Shown one piece after another: positions 43,242 to 51,814 of a stretch of 51,814 bases of DNA (the stretch's first letter is position 1; each line of letters opens with the position of its first letter). Source of the stretch: an uncultured Cellvibrionales bacterium (lineage in GTDB: Bacteria; Pseudomonadota; Gammaproteobacteria; Pseudomonadales; Cellvibrionaceae); NCBI GenBank assembly GCA_913050115.1, contig CAJWZU010000018.1, positions 1 to 51,814 on the forward strand, written 5' to 3'. A program made the position numbers and the translations under genes. The notes beneath the pieces were generated by a model. That model ran no database searches, was not told where the DNA came from, and saw nothing but the letters and a program-made list of their open reading frames with translations.

Positions 43242-43871
43242 GACGCTATTTTCGCCGATTCCAGCGCTAAATACAAAACCGCAGCCATAGACACGCCCTC
43301 CAATAGCTTAATTTTGATCTATGGCATAGATAGCTGAACTCAATATACAAAGAGCTGAGCGACAAACGCCTGAAAAATATCGGCTATATTTAATCCCAAT
43401 AACCGAGTCAAGCCTAAGCAGACTTAACTGAATAGAAGGTTACTCAGACTCACTTAATGTTTTACTACCCACCGTCCGTCCATCACCCATGCGATACCTT
43501 ACTCAGTGCCGATACCTTTGTGTCTGCGTCTTGGCTGACATGTAACCGGAGCTGCAACACTCATCCGAAGATAACAACGGCCAATATCTGTTTGTGATTA
43601 AGCTCGAGGCCGCTACAATAAGAATAGTAGTAGGCAACTCGGTAAATGCGTTTGAATACCCACAACATTACGCCTATAGCTATTACCGCATAGAAATGAG
43701 ACTGTTATTTGACATGTAAACCCTGCTGGCTGGGTAGCCAGTAAGATATATTTGCAACAACCACTAATTACAAAAATTATTACTATATAATTTGATGCAG
43801 AGCCCTAATACTTTTGTCAAACAAGGGCAGCCTGCAAAAATGATGGTAACAAGAGGCATTTAAATAAAACC
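43242..43871. other. Intergenic region tusA / ABM gene
   Basis: About 630 bases between divergent genes. A 46-codon frame near 43459 starting MFYYPPSVHH is not recognised. No RNA gene, repeat or convincing promoter seen. Confidence 0.4.
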
Positions 43872-44153
43872 ATGATTCAAGTGTTGATTGAACGTCGCAT
43901 CGCCGACGGCATGGAAACTACCTATGAGCGCGAAGCTCGTAAAGTAATTCAACAAACCTATCAAGCCCGCGGTTTTATTAGCGGCGAAACCTTTCATGAT
44001 ATAAAACGCCCCAATCGACGTTTTGTGGTGTCCAAGTGGCGGTCGGTGCAAGACTGGCAGCTATGGAAACACTCCGAGCAACGGCGCGTCATTATCGGCC
44101 AGCTCAGTCCGATTCTCGATGAACCGGAACGAGTGACGTTGATGCAGCATTAA
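43872..44153 (+). CDS. Antibiotic biosynthesis monooxygenase (ABM)-domain protein
   Basis: 93 aa, one ferredoxin-like ABM domain: MIQVLIERRIADGMETTYEREARKVIQ, SGETFHDIKRPNRRFVVSKWRSVQDWQLWKHSEQRR. Such proteins are usually dimeric quinol or small-molecule monooxygenases; the substrate cannot be guessed. Monocistronic with its own terminator 19 bases on. Confidence 0.8.
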   Translation: MIQVLIERRIADGMETTYEREARKVIQQTYQARGFISGETFHDIKRPNRRFVVSKWRSVQDWQLWKHSEQRRVIIGQLSPILDEPERVTLMQH

Positions 44154-44171
44154 TTGTGATAAACAGACAAT

Positions 44172-44199
44172 AAAAAAGAGCGCCTAGGCGCTCTTTTTT
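44172..44199 (+). terminator. Terminator after the ABM gene
   Basis: AAAAAAGAGCGCC-TA-GGCGCTCTTTTTT, perfect stem with flanking A and T runs. Its sequence is nearly identical to the porin terminator at 8585-8615. Confidence 0.9.
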
Positions 44200-44492
44200 A
44201 TTGGGAAAAAACAATCCATTTAAATTCGCACGACCTAGGCCCAGATAATATCAACGTCTGTAGGCGGGTCATTATATTAATAGAGCGAGAAACTAGCGCA
44301 CAAGACCGGCGTAACAATTCTCAAACTTGGACTTCACACTATATTACTCCCCCTGTACTTCGATGGTAATGGTACCTATGCGATATAAAATCTCTATACC
44401 GCATAGGTACAGTGTCCTAGCTTATTAACGCAGCCCTGAAATAGTTATTGAGGCGCTGCATTCTGACGTTTCATCCTGAACATAAGCGCCGC

Positions 44493-45554
44493 TTAAATAT
44501 CTCGGCGACGAATGTGCCCGGTGACCTCTTCGCGATCGTGATAAAGCTGTTTAAAGTTCATTTCCACCTCAACCCCCGCATCCGCCAGTATTTCTTCAAT
44601 CTTAGCGGCGCACTTTTGCACCTCAGCATAGCGCTGTTTCATTGGTAGCTTTAAATTGAACACCGCCTCACCGCACCAGTTTTTTGCTACCCAGGTGGCG
44701 ATCATATTAGCAACACGAATGGGCTTGTCTGCAATATCACACACCAGCCAGTGCACGCGCTTTTTCGGTTTATAAGCAAAACCGTCGAGCTTGTGATGGG
44801 TGACCTGACCCGTTTCCATCAATGCCTCTTGCATAGGACCATTGTCGACGGCATCGACAAACATACTGCGCCTCACCAGCTGGTAGGTCCAACCGCCGGG
44901 CGCCGCACCCAAATCTACCGCGCGCATGCTGCCAGCCAGCCGATGATCCCACTCATCGGCTGGCACAAAGTGATGCCAAGCTTCTTCCAGCTTTAACGTA
45001 GCTCGGCTCGGGGCCTCGCGCGGCACTTTTAAGCGTGGAATACCGGAAGAATAAACAGCACTGTTGTTCATTGGGCTCCAGCCAATATAGGCCTCACTGC
45101 CGGTAAGAAAGACCACATGCAAACGACTGGTGCTTTTACCCCGCAATAAGCCTTTCTTTTTCATCGCTGATGTCAGCGGTTTTTCGATCTTTTTACGCAA
45201 CCCCGACAGCGCTTTACCGTCGTTGGTATCGACCGTTTCAATTACTAGCTCTTTGCATAGCGGCAGCTCGGTGCAGGCCTCCAGCAACGGCGTAATACGA
45301 TTATCAGTTGGTAATTTATCCAGAAAAGGTACGCAAGCGAACCACTGACGGACAAAAATCAACTGCTGAAATTTAAGCTGCTGCAGCAGCGTTTCGGCAT
45401 CGTCAGCTTCATTTCCGATAAATATTACAAAAGCGGATTGATCTTTGGTTTTACAAAAACCGAAGATGCCCAAACCCGCTGCCAATTCGCTAATTTCCGC
45501 AGCGCATTCTTTTTCAAACCCTGGACGGCAATGTAAAAATAAATGATTCAACAT
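44493..45554 (-). CDS. rlmM: 23S rRNA 2'-O-ribose methyltransferase RlmM (C2498)
   Basis: 353 aa. An N-terminal THUMP-like region (LFLHCRPGFEKECAAEI) is followed by a Rossmann MTase with AVDLGAAPGGWTYQLVRR (SAM site), VDNGPM, WLVCDIADKP, FNLKLPMKQRY, the K-D-K-E core of ribose methyltransferases, and MNFKQLYHDREEVTGHIRR at the end. Last gene of a yheU-hydrolase-rlmM cluster (12-base gap to the hydrolase). Confidence 0.95.
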   Translation of the reverse strand: MLNHLFLHCRPGFEKECAAEISELAAGLGIFGFCKTKDQSAFVIFIGNEADDAETLLQQLKFQQLIFVRQWFACVPFLDKLPTDNRITPLLEACTELPLCKELVIETVDTNDGKALSGLRKKIEKPLTSAMKKKGLLRGKSTSRLHVVFLTGSEAYIGWSPMNNSAVYSSGIPRLKVPREAPSRATLKLEEAWHHFVPADEWDHRLAGSMRAVDLGAAPGGWTYQLVRRSMFVDAVDNGPMQEALMETGQVTHHKLDGFAYKPKKRVHWLVCDIADKPIRVANMIATWVAKNWCGEAVFNLKLPMKQRYAEVQKCAAKIEEILADAGVEVEMNFKQLYHDREEVTGHIRRRDI

Positions 45555-45566
45555 TAGTGATTCTTC

Positions 45567-46220
45567 TCAACTATTAATGTCAGTAATAAAGTCACCGGCC
45601 TTTGTGGCTGCGGCTTGTAAATGTTCGAATTGCTTAAAACCAGACTTTACTCGCGGTTTTAAATCGTGATCACCATCTTCGAGCCAATGCAGTTCTATTG
45701 CCTTGGGCAATCCATAGTCCTCGACCTCCTCGCAGTTGCCCAGCGCATCGCGCGTGCCCTGTAAAACTAGCGTCGGCACACTCATATTGAATAAATGTTC
45801 GGTACGCAACTTTTCGGGCTTACCCTGTGGATGAAAAGGGTAGCCAAAGCAAATGACGCCCTTACAGCCTAGCTGTTGCAGCGACTCTGTTAACAATAAA
45901 GTCGCCATACGCCCGCCCATTGATTTACCGCCAATAAACAGCGGTTCAATAAAGCGCTCACTGACCCGCTCAACGACCTGTCCGAAACACTCGAGCAGAT
46001 CTAGTTGCCTATTTGGCGGTCGGCGCTTGCCACTCTGGCGGCGCTCCGACATGTAGGGAAACTCAAAGCGAATCACCCGGACGCCCTGCGCTATGAGCAA
46101 CGCAGTTATAGACTGCATAAAATCACTGTCCATAGGTGCACCGGCACCGTGAGCAAAAATATAGCTGGCCTGCACAAGCCCTTCGGGCTCATCAATGAGG
46201 CAAGCCGACAAATTCACCAT
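45567..46220 (-). CDS. Alpha/beta hydrolase, KANL3/Tex30-like
   Basis: 217 aa, serine hydrolase of the small alpha/beta type. ASYIFAHGAGAPMDSDFM is the N-terminal HG-type oxyanion segment, IGGKSMGGRMATLL contains the nucleophile serine (GKSMGG), VLQGTRDALG the aspartate and WLEDGDHDLK the histidine. Natural substrate unknown. Its ATG overlaps the yheU stop by seven bases (ATGGTGA), so translation is coupled. Confidence 0.85.
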   Translation of the reverse strand: MVNLSACLIDEPEGLVQASYIFAHGAGAPMDSDFMQSITALLIAQGVRVIRFEFPYMSERRQSGKRRPPNRQLDLLECFGQVVERVSERFIEPLFIGGKSMGGRMATLLLTESLQQLGCKGVICFGYPFHPQGKPEKLRTEHLFNMSVPTLVLQGTRDALGNCEEVEDYGLPKAIELHWLEDGDHDLKPRVKSGFKQFEHLQAAATKAGDFITDINS

Positions 46221-46465
46221 TGTTGTGCCGAGGTTTCACTGGCGAGTAACTGCTCGGCTTCACGCTTAGGCAACAAATTCACACTCTCTAATGCGGGGTC
46301 CAACACCACCACTATCTCACCGCGATCAAGCTGTAGGCGCAATTGAGCCAGTTTACTCGCCTGAGACGCTTCCTCGTCACCATAGTCTGTGCCCTCGCGC
46401 TGAATATACTCTTGCAGCAGTCCCTGCAGGGCGTCTGACGATAACTGTTTGTGTGGAATGATCAT
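46214..46465 (-). CDS. yheU: YheU family protein (UPF0270)
   Basis: 83 aa resembling E. coli YheU: IIPHKQLSSDALQGLLQEYIQREGTDYG and LRLQLDRGEIVVVLDPALESVNLLPKREA. Function unknown. The ATG at 46465 begins the conserved region, so the longer frame to 46519 is not used. In E. coli yheU also sits by an alpha/beta hydrolase (yheT). Confidence 0.85.
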   Translation of the reverse strand: MIIPHKQLSSDALQGLLQEYIQREGTDYGDEEASQASKLAQLRLQLDRGEIVVVLDPALESVNLLPKREAEQLLASETSAQQW

Positions 46466-46586
46466 AAAAATAGTTCTTAGACTGTAAATCGTCATTCTAT
46501 CACTTGCCGAGCAACGCACAGAGGATTAGTCTCTAGTTAAGCTTTTTGAAAAAATTTTCTCCTTCAAACACTACGGAGCAATACCT

Positions 46587-47117
46587 GTGACCAATTTTTT
46601 AGTGCTGACAGTGATCAGTGATGACAAGCCCGGCGTAGTCGAAACCCTGGCAAAAACCATCGGCGAACACGGCGGCAACTGGCTTGAATGCCGCATGTCA
46701 CATCTCGCCGGCAAGTTTGCCGGAATATTACGTGTCAGTGTTGAAGTTGAGAAGCTTGAAGAACTTAGTCAGTCACTATTAGACCTACACAGTCACGGTT
46801 TAAAGGTTATTGTTGAAACGGCACAAACTAGGGTAGCTGCAACAGAAGCGCCCAAGGCGATCAACTTTAACCTAGTGGGCAATGATCGGGCCGGTATTGT
46901 GCGTGAGTTGTCTCAGGCTCTGGCAAGCCGTAACATTAACGTCGATGAACTCAACACCGATTATTCCAGCATGCCTTGGTCTGGTGAGCCGATGTTTACC
47001 GCCTCGGGTCTGCTGCAAATTCCCATCGATACGGATATGGATGAACTGCAAGAGCAACTAGATACTATTTCGGATGAATTGGCTGTAGATATAACCTTAG
47101 AAGAGTCTGAGTCTTAA
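46587..47117 (+). CDS. gcvR: Glycine-cleavage system regulator GcvR-like (two ACT domains)
   Basis: 176 aa of two ACT domains: LTVISDDKPGVVETLAKTIGEHGGNWLECRMSHLAGKFAGI and FNLVGNDRAGIVRELSQALASRNINVDELNTDYSSMP. In E. coli GcvR binds glycine and blocks GcvA activation of gcvTHP. Neither gcvA nor gcv genes are in this window, so the exact regulon is inferred from the family. GTG start with GGAG nine bases upstream. Divergent from yheU. Confidence 0.82.
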   Translation: MTNFLVLTVISDDKPGVVETLAKTIGEHGGNWLECRMSHLAGKFAGILRVSVEVEKLEELSQSLLDLHSHGLKVIVETAQTRVAATEAPKAINFNLVGNDRAGIVRELSQALASRNINVDELNTDYSSMPWSGEPMFTASGLLQIPIDTDMDELQEQLDTISDELAVDITLEESES

Positions 47118-48070
47118 GGAGCCTTTGAGCAATAGCTGCAGGTCATGCCTGCGGCGACTCTACCCAGCAGTATTATGCTTATTCCTGCTATGCCTATTCC
47201 GGTTCACGACCAAAGCTAAGCGGCATACCCAGCCTCATTGACTGGCACCACAAGAAACGTAAATAACGCTAGTAACTTGCTGACGAACAAAACGTGTTTG
47301 ACCAAGCCAAGCTCAATTAATTAAAAAGAGCAGCAATAGGAGTGCTTAGCTATTGCAAAAGTTCGCGCCAGTAAATAATGCGTTCATTACCGCGATAGTG
47401 GCTAAAACGCACGGTAATATCGGGATGTGTGACCTCGATATACAGACCATCTTGATTCCAGTCACCGCTGAGGTGTCCTAAGTCGATGCAATGCAGGTAG
47501 TACATTGCGGTAATTTTAGAGATATGCCAGAGCTAAACCGTCGGCGTGAACTTTCACCCCGACAAGGTTGTCACTTTTACGCTGACTCAAAAGAGCCTCG
47601 AACATTGCGTTCAACAGAGTTTTATTCGCCTCAACTGACGCTGAACAATGCAGCACTGCTACAAGGTCAAACATTATAACTGTGGTTAATTTAATGATTC
47701 TCATAACATACGAAGGCGGCACTAATTCATTGAAACACCAATTTAGCCACAGATTATGAATTCATTGGCCTATAAAGGCTTTTTCATAACTTAGCTCATG
47801 TTGGCAATCAATTATGCCGCAAGCGACAAACCGCCTTTGCTGGTGCGTGTATCATAAATTTAATTGGCAATTATGTACCCCAAACCGCAATTATGGGACT
47901 ATAGATCTTAGGGAGTCCTGCCGCCAAGACACCTCAAAATGTATAGTTGCCGAGCTATGGCGTCACTCTGAAAAATGATAATACTGGGTGAGTCGAATAA
48001 TAGACCCGCCGCGCGTAATGCGTCAGCTTTTTATGAATTCCTGACGACTTTAAACCTGAAAAGGCGAACC
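47118..48070. other. Intergenic region gcvR / moaA
   Basis: About 950 bases. Possible remains of a minus-strand gene lie at 47350-47722. I looked for a molybdenum-cofactor riboswitch before moaA and do not see the conserved pattern. No other gene recognised. Confidence 0.45.
47350..47722 (-). pseudogene. Possible decayed protein gene
   Basis: On the minus strand an ORF ending at 47516 (…LLNAMFEALLSQRKSDNLVG…LALAYL) is followed, after one frame change, by a 51-codon frame (47505-47350) reading YYLHCIDLGHLSGDWNQD, then LYIEVTHPDITVRFSHY and ERIIYWRELLQ. The second part looks like real coding sequence, but I do not recognise a family and neither piece has a good ribosome binding site. Confidence 0.3.
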
Positions 48071-49069
48071 ATGCTAAACACTCAGCCGTCTGTTTCGAGC
48101 CTTGTTGACCGCCATAATAGACGTTTTACTTATTTGCGCCTGTCGATTACTGATGCCTGTAACTTCCGCTGCAGCTACTGCCTGCCCGATGGCTACTGCG
48201 CTAGCGCCCAAGACGCACCTCTAAGCGTCGAAGAGATTCGCTTACTAGTCGGCGCTTTTGCGCAAAATGGTACCCGTAAAATTCGCATCACTGGGGGTGA
48301 ACCGACCCTACGCCATGATTTGGCCGAAATTATCAATGTCTGCAAGTCGACGCCTGGCATTGAAACTGTGACCATGACCAGTAATGGTTATCGCTTAACA
48401 AAAACATTGAACAGTTATATTGATGCCGGGCTCGACAGTCTTAATCTCAGTGCCGACAGCCTACAGCCAGAAACATTCAAGCTAATTACCGGTCACAACA
48501 AGCTCGAGCAAGTCTTAAATGCGATTGATCTGGCTCTGGACTTAGGTCTAACGACCGTTAAAGTCAATGCAGTGCTAATGCGCGAATACAACGCCACTGA
48601 AATTGGCGATTTTCTCGAATTTGTTCGCAACAAACCCATCACATTGCGCCTAATTGAGTTAATGCAAACGGGGGACAACGGCGACTTTTACAGCGCCCAG
48701 CATGTCAGTGGTATCGAGATTCAACAACGCTTGCTAAAAACAGGTTGGCTACAGGTTATTCGCCATCCAGATGCTGGCCCCGCACTGGAATACACACACC
48801 CCGATTACGCCGGCAATATCGGCCTGATCATGCCCTATGGCCAAAACTTCTGCGACAGTTGCAATCGCCTGCGCGTTGCCTCAAATGGCAACATTCACAA
48901 TTGCTTGTTTAACGAGGCCAATGGCAATTTACGGCCTTTTCTAATAGACGGCGATACCGAAAAACTGGGGCAGTATCTACGGCAGGTGGTACTTGGAAAA
49001 TGGCAAGGCCATCAACTTGAACAGGGTTTTAGCGGTACCACCCAACATTTGGCGATGTTAGGCGGCTGA
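48071..49069 (+). CDS. moaA: GTP 3',8-cyclase MoaA
   Basis: Radical-SAM enzyme converting GTP to 3',8-cyclo-GTP, first step to molybdopterin. 332 aa. The N-terminal cluster is C30, C34, C37 in TDACNFRCSYC, and the C-terminal cluster C261, C264 and C278 (NFCDSCNRLR, NCLF). RITGGEPTLR is the SAM motif. The protein ends in GG, needed for MoaA activity. Start is the ATG at 48071 with AAGGCG upstream; a 32-codon extension to 47975 is not conserved. First gene of the operon. Confidence 0.96.
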   Translation: MLNTQPSVSSLVDRHNRRFTYLRLSITDACNFRCSYCLPDGYCASAQDAPLSVEEIRLLVGAFAQNGTRKIRITGGEPTLRHDLAEIINVCKSTPGIETVTMTSNGYRLTKTLNSYIDAGLDSLNLSADSLQPETFKLITGHNKLEQVLNAIDLALDLGLTTVKVNAVLMREYNATEIGDFLEFVRNKPITLRLIELMQTGDNGDFYSAQHVSGIEIQQRLLKTGWLQVIRHPDAGPALEYTHPDYAGNIGLIMPYGQNFCDSCNRLRVASNGNIHNCLFNEANGNLRPFLIDGDTEKLGQYLRQVVLGKWQGHQLEQGFSGTTQHLAMLGG

Positions 49070-49071
49070 TA

Positions 49072-49626
49072 ATGACTAAAGTTATTGGTATTCTACTTGC
49101 GGGTGGCCAGTCTCGCCGAATGGGCACAGACAAAGCCGAGCTGATCATCGACGGTATGACTCAACTCCAGCGCACCGAACAACTGTTGCTCGATGCTGGC
49201 TGCGATACTGTTTTTATTAGCCGCAATAAGCCTCAAAACATTGCCGATATCTATTTTAATCAAGGCCCTTTAGCGGGCATTCATGCGGTGCTGTCTCAAC
49301 TCAATACTGCCCATAAATGCCTAGCTCTGGTGATACCTATAGATATGCCGCTACTCCACAAAGAGCCCCTGATCGAGCTAATTGGTCAGGCAACACATAG
49401 TGGTCTCAACAGTTATTTTAAAGACTGCTATCTGCCCTGCGCACTTCACATAGATAACAATACAGCGGCTAAATTAAAGCAACGCCTGCAACAGCAATTG
49501 CGCTCGGTAAAAGGGTTTTTGGCCGACTCGGACGTCTTAGTATTAACGACAGACAAACAACAACTGATTAACGCCAATACACCCAACGAATGGCAGCGGG
49601 CCTGCACTTTACACTGCACACATTAA
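49072..49626 (+). CDS. mobA: Molybdenum cofactor guanylyltransferase MobA
   Basis: Adds GMP to molybdopterin to make the dinucleotide cofactor used by DMSO-reductase-type enzymes. 184 aa. GILLAGGQSRRMGTDKAEL is the nucleotide-binding loop, followed by FISRN, IYFNQGPLAGIHAVLS and VIPIDMPLL. Begins 2 bases after moaA. Its position between moaA and moaB is unusual compared with the E. coli moaABCDE order. Confidence 0.92.
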   Translation: MTKVIGILLAGGQSRRMGTDKAELIIDGMTQLQRTEQLLLDAGCDTVFISRNKPQNIADIYFNQGPLAGIHAVLSQLNTAHKCLALVIPIDMPLLHKEPLIELIGQATHSGLNSYFKDCYLPCALHIDNNTAAKLKQRLQQQLRSVKGFLADSDVLVLTTDKQQLINANTPNEWQRACTLHCTH

Positions 49627-49648
49627 TCGAAATATTTTGAGAACCATA

Positions 49649-50194
49649 ATGGACCAAAACACTACTGAACCACTGATGCCACTTAATATTGCTGTGCTGA
49701 CTGTATCCGATAGCCGCAATGAAACCACAGATACTTCTGGCGGATTACTAGTAGAAAAAATGCAACTGGCAGGCCACCGTCTCGCCGATAAAAAAATTGT
49801 GATCGACGACATCTATAAAATTCGCGCGGTTTTGAGCGACTGGATTGCCGACGACATAACCCAAGCGGTATTGATTACCGGTGGCACAGGTTTTACCTCC
49901 CGCGATAGCACTCCTGAAGCGGTTAGGCCTCTATTTGATAAAACAGTAGAAGGGTTTGGCGAGCTTTTTCGTCAAGTTTCACTCCAGCAAATCGGCACTA
50001 GCACTATACAGTCGCGTGCGCTTGCAGGGCTCGCCAATAAAACGGTAATTTTTTGTATGCCAGGCTCCACCAATGCCTGCCGCACCGCTTGGGATGATAT
50101 TATTTGTAGCCAGCTCGACAGCCGTCACAAACCTTGTAATTTTGTCGCACAATTAAAAAATCTTGATACTGTAACGTGCAAGAGCAGGAGCTGA
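49649..50194 (+). CDS. moaB: Molybdenum cofactor biosynthesis protein MoaB
   Basis: 181 aa MogA/MoaB-fold protein: [71 protein letters not shown] and [14 protein letters not shown]. In organisms where it is active it adenylylates molybdopterin before metal insertion. The ATG at 49649 (with GAGAA upstream) is preferred to a TTG at 49637. Confidence 0.93.
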   Translation: MDQNTTEPLMPLNIAVLTVSDSRNETTDTSGGLLVEKMQLAGHRLADKKIVIDDIYKIRAVLSDWIADDITQAVLITGGTGFTSRDSTPEAVRPLFDKTVEGFGELFRQVSLQQIGTSTIQSRALAGLANKTVIFCMPGSTNACRTAWDDIICSQLDSRHKPCNFVAQLKNLDTVTCKSRS

Positions 50195-50198
50195 ACTC

Positions 50199-50777
50199 AT
50201 GTCAGAAGCAACCGATACCGACTCGCATGATAAAACCCTACTTAATGCTGCTGTCGCCACAGAATCATCAGAACAACAACACAACGCGCTCACCCATATC
50301 GATCAATACGGTAAAGCCGCTATGGTCGATGTCTCTGATAAACACGCGTCCACCCGAGAAGCCTGGGCGATCGGTCGTATTAGCATGCAAGCCATTACCC
50401 TTGCCGAGGTCGTTAACAACGGCAATAAAAAAGGCGATGTCCTGGCCACTGCACGTATCGCAGGCATTATGGCAGCGAAAAAATGCAGCGACTTAATCCC
50501 ATTGTGCCACCCATTGATGTTGTCAAAAGTGGCTGTCGACTTTACTGTTGATACCGACAACAGCAGTATTTTGGTTAAAAGTTACTGCAAACTCAAAGGC
50601 CAAACTGGGGTCGAAATGGAAGCGTTAACCGCTGCTAGTGTCGCTCTGTTAACAATTTATGACATGTGCAAAGCCGCGGATATGGGCATGACTATCGAGC
50701 AGGTTTGTTTGCAGGAAAAACTCGGTGGTAAAAGAGGCCACTTTATAAGAGACAAAAATAAGACGAGTAATCAATGA
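50199..50777 (+). CDS. moaC: Cyclic pyranopterin monophosphate synthase MoaC
   Basis: 192 aa; turns cyclo-GTP into cyclic pyranopterin monophosphate. [78 protein letters not shown] and [10 protein letters not shown] are the family core. The first 30 or so residues are a polar extension not found in E. coli MoaC (161 aa). Four bases after moaB behind GGAG; its stop overlaps the moaD ATG (ATGA). Confidence 0.95.
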   Translation: MSEATDTDSHDKTLLNAAVATESSEQQHNALTHIDQYGKAAMVDVSDKHASTREAWAIGRISMQAITLAEVVNNGNKKGDVLATARIAGIMAAKKCSDLIPLCHPLMLSKVAVDFTVDTDNSSILVKSYCKLKGQTGVEMEALTAASVALLTIYDMCKAADMGMTIEQVCLQEKLGGKRGHFIRDKNKTSNQ

Positions 50778-51022
50778 TTACCGTATTATTTTTTGCTTCA
50801 CTCAAAGAGCAGTTAGGCTGCAATGGCATCAGTTTATCCGGTGCTGGTATCAACACCATCAACGACATTAAACAAAGCCTAATTGCCGACAAACCAGACT
50901 GGTCCAAATGGCTGCACAAGCCCAACCTACTCTGCGCAAAAAACTGTGAAGTGGTTAACGGCGACTGCTCTGTTACTAGTGGCGACGAAGTGGCATTTTT
51001 CCCTCCGGTTACCGGTGGCTAA
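50774..51022 (+). CDS. moaD: Molybdopterin synthase sulfur carrier subunit MoaD
   Basis: 82-aa ubiquitin-like carrier ending in the required Gly-Gly (FFPPVTGG), whose thiocarboxylate gives the dithiolene sulfurs. [14 protein letters not shown] and [12 protein letters not shown] are typical. ATG overlaps the moaC stop. Confidence 0.94.
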   Translation: MITVLFFASLKEQLGCNGISLSGAGINTINDIKQSLIADKPDWSKWLHKPNLLCAKNCEVVNGDCSVTSGDEVAFFPPVTGG

Positions 51023-51036
51023 TAAGGTCTATTAAT

Positions 51037-51495
51037 ATGCACTATATCGAGGTACAGAAAAAAGACTTTAACGTCGGTTACGAATACCAGCAACTCGTTA
51101 AAGACAACAGCAGTGATGGCGCAGTGGTGTTTTTTGTCGGCCGCATGCGCGAGTTTAATCAGGGCCAAAAAGTCAGCGCGCTCACACTTGAGCACTATCC
51201 CGGCATGACCGAAAAACTATTGGCTAAGATCGAAGCCGAGGCGCAAGAACGCTGGCCCCTCGAAGACAGCCTGATCATTCATCGTTATGGACGGATGGAG
51301 CCCGGCGAACAAATTGTCCTGGTCGTGACCGCCTCCGCCCACCGCAAAGCCGCCTTCGAGGCGTGTGAGTTTTTGATCGATTGGCTTAAAACCAAAGCCC
51401 CCTTCTGGAAAAGTGAAGAAACCGCTGAGGGCACAAAATGGGTCGAAGCCAAAGCATCGGATGATCAGGCGGCGGATAAGTGGAGTGAGAAATAA
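51037..51495 (+). CDS. moaE: Molybdopterin synthase catalytic subunit MoaE
   Basis: 152 aa; with MoaD-thiocarboxylate converts cPMP to molybdopterin. DGAVVFFVGRMREFNQGQKVSALTLEHYPGMTEKLL, IIHRYGRMEPGEQIVLVVTASAHRKAAFEACEFLIDWLKTKAPFWKSE carry the conserved catalytic lysines (KTKAPFWK). Last gene of the moa operon, 14 bases after moaD. No moeA, mogA or modABC in this window. Confidence 0.95.
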   Translation: MHYIEVQKKDFNVGYEYQQLVKDNSSDGAVVFFVGRMREFNQGQKVSALTLEHYPGMTEKLLAKIEAEAQERWPLEDSLIIHRYGRMEPGEQIVLVVTASAHRKAAFEACEFLIDWLKTKAPFWKSEETAEGTKWVEAKASDDQAADKWSEK

Positions 51496-51498
51496 TTC

Positions 51499-51814
51499 TC
51501 AGTCTTTACTCGTCATTCCCTCTAGTTTCTCCGCCAATGCCCACATTGCTTCAGGGTTTTCGACATGGGCGTTGTGAGCGACATTTGGAATTTGGACAGC
51601 GTTTTTATCCAAGCTGCGATATTGCTCAATGGTGACAATTTTATCGTGTTCGCCAACGGCGAGTGTCACCGGACAAGTAGAAATATTATAAAATTCCTGC
51701 ATCCACGGACCGCCGACGGTACCCGCTTTGTTGTCGGCGGCGAGACGATATTTTCCAGCTTCTTCGACGATACCCAATTGTATCTGAGGGGCGTCTGGCG
51801 GTAATACGTCAATC
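51499..51814 (-). CDS. Alpha/beta hydrolase, C-terminal part (cut by window edge)
   Basis: 105 codons are visible and the frame runs off the right edge. GEHDKIVTIEQYRSL carries the acid of a catalytic triad and NVAHNAHVENPEAM the histidine, typical of the alpha/beta hydrolases of the MhpC/BioH/MenH type. The nucleophile region lies outside the window. Convergent with moaE, 3 bases apart. Confidence 0.8.
   Translation of the reverse strand, partial: IDVLPPDAPQIQLGIVEEAGKYRLAADNKAGTVGGPWMQEFYNISTCPVTLAVGEHDKIVTIEQYRSLDKNAVQIPNVAHNAHVENPEAMWALAEKLEGMTSKD

Noticed and set aside
47860-48070. Molybdenum-cofactor riboswitch before moaA
   Set aside because: Looked for the conserved paired elements in the leader and could not see them; a covariance-model search would be needed to decide.

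Overview
The window is a stretch of a gammaproteobacterial chromosome, with about half its bases G+C. Gene content resembles marine Cellvibrionales/Pseudomonadales relatives (HsbR/HsbA-type partner switch, PA2817-like protein, CyaB-like cyclase, ycgL-ycgN next to rnd, yadGH, epmC, moaA-mobA-moaB-moaC-moaD-moaE). This placement is an inference from protein families, not from a marker tree. Almost everything is housekeeping: I see no insertion sequence, prophage, integrase or CRISPR array. The last codons of gltX and the start of an alpha/beta hydrolase are cut off by the window edges.

Layout. 1-7 kb: gltX (minus), dusA, talB and a TerB-family gene whose 3' end is repeated downstream; then the HsbR/HsbA-type partner-switching pair. 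7-12 kb (minus): an MlaA homologue without a lipobox, a small secreted protein, a porin with a structured leader, and a three-gene hvfABC-type cassette (MNIO iron enzyme, DUF2063 partner and a secreted precursor with seven EGxCG motifs). 12-20 kb: hrpA, a GlpD-like oxidoreductase, and an overlapping yafJ / acetyltransferase / tapT cluster. 20-25.3 kb (minus): dnaX-ybaB-recR-[truncated rnd copy]-rnd-ycgL-ycgN, a DNA replication/repair and RNA-processing operon. 25.4-29 kb: 4.5S RNA, a CBS protein, metR with its own box, a PTPS-like protein and tRNA-Ser. 30-35 kb: a CyaB-like adenylate cyclase, queF, yadGH, tRNA-Gly and tRNA-Glu. 36-47 kb: alaA, an rRNA-methyltransferase-like gene, an ATP-NAD kinase family gene, pdxB, epmC, tusA, rlmM, yheU and gcvR. 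48-51.5 kb: a molybdopterin operon.

Most interesting items. (1) The hvfABC-type cassette, whose precursor has six cysteines at an exact 13-residue period and mixes EGKCG with EGSCG. (2) A complete programmed -1 frameshift signal in dnaX (slippery A AAA AAG, a -1 stop 5 nt later, an 11-bp hairpin, an upstream SD-like GGAG), predicting a 461-aa gamma subunit. (3) A 50-codon ORF between recR and rnd that copies the first 33 codons of RNase D with almost only synonymous changes, and overlaps recR's stop (ATGA) and rnd's start (TAGTG). (4) Tandem copies of the 3' end of terB. (5) Several unexplained hairpins and operator-like repeats in leaders.
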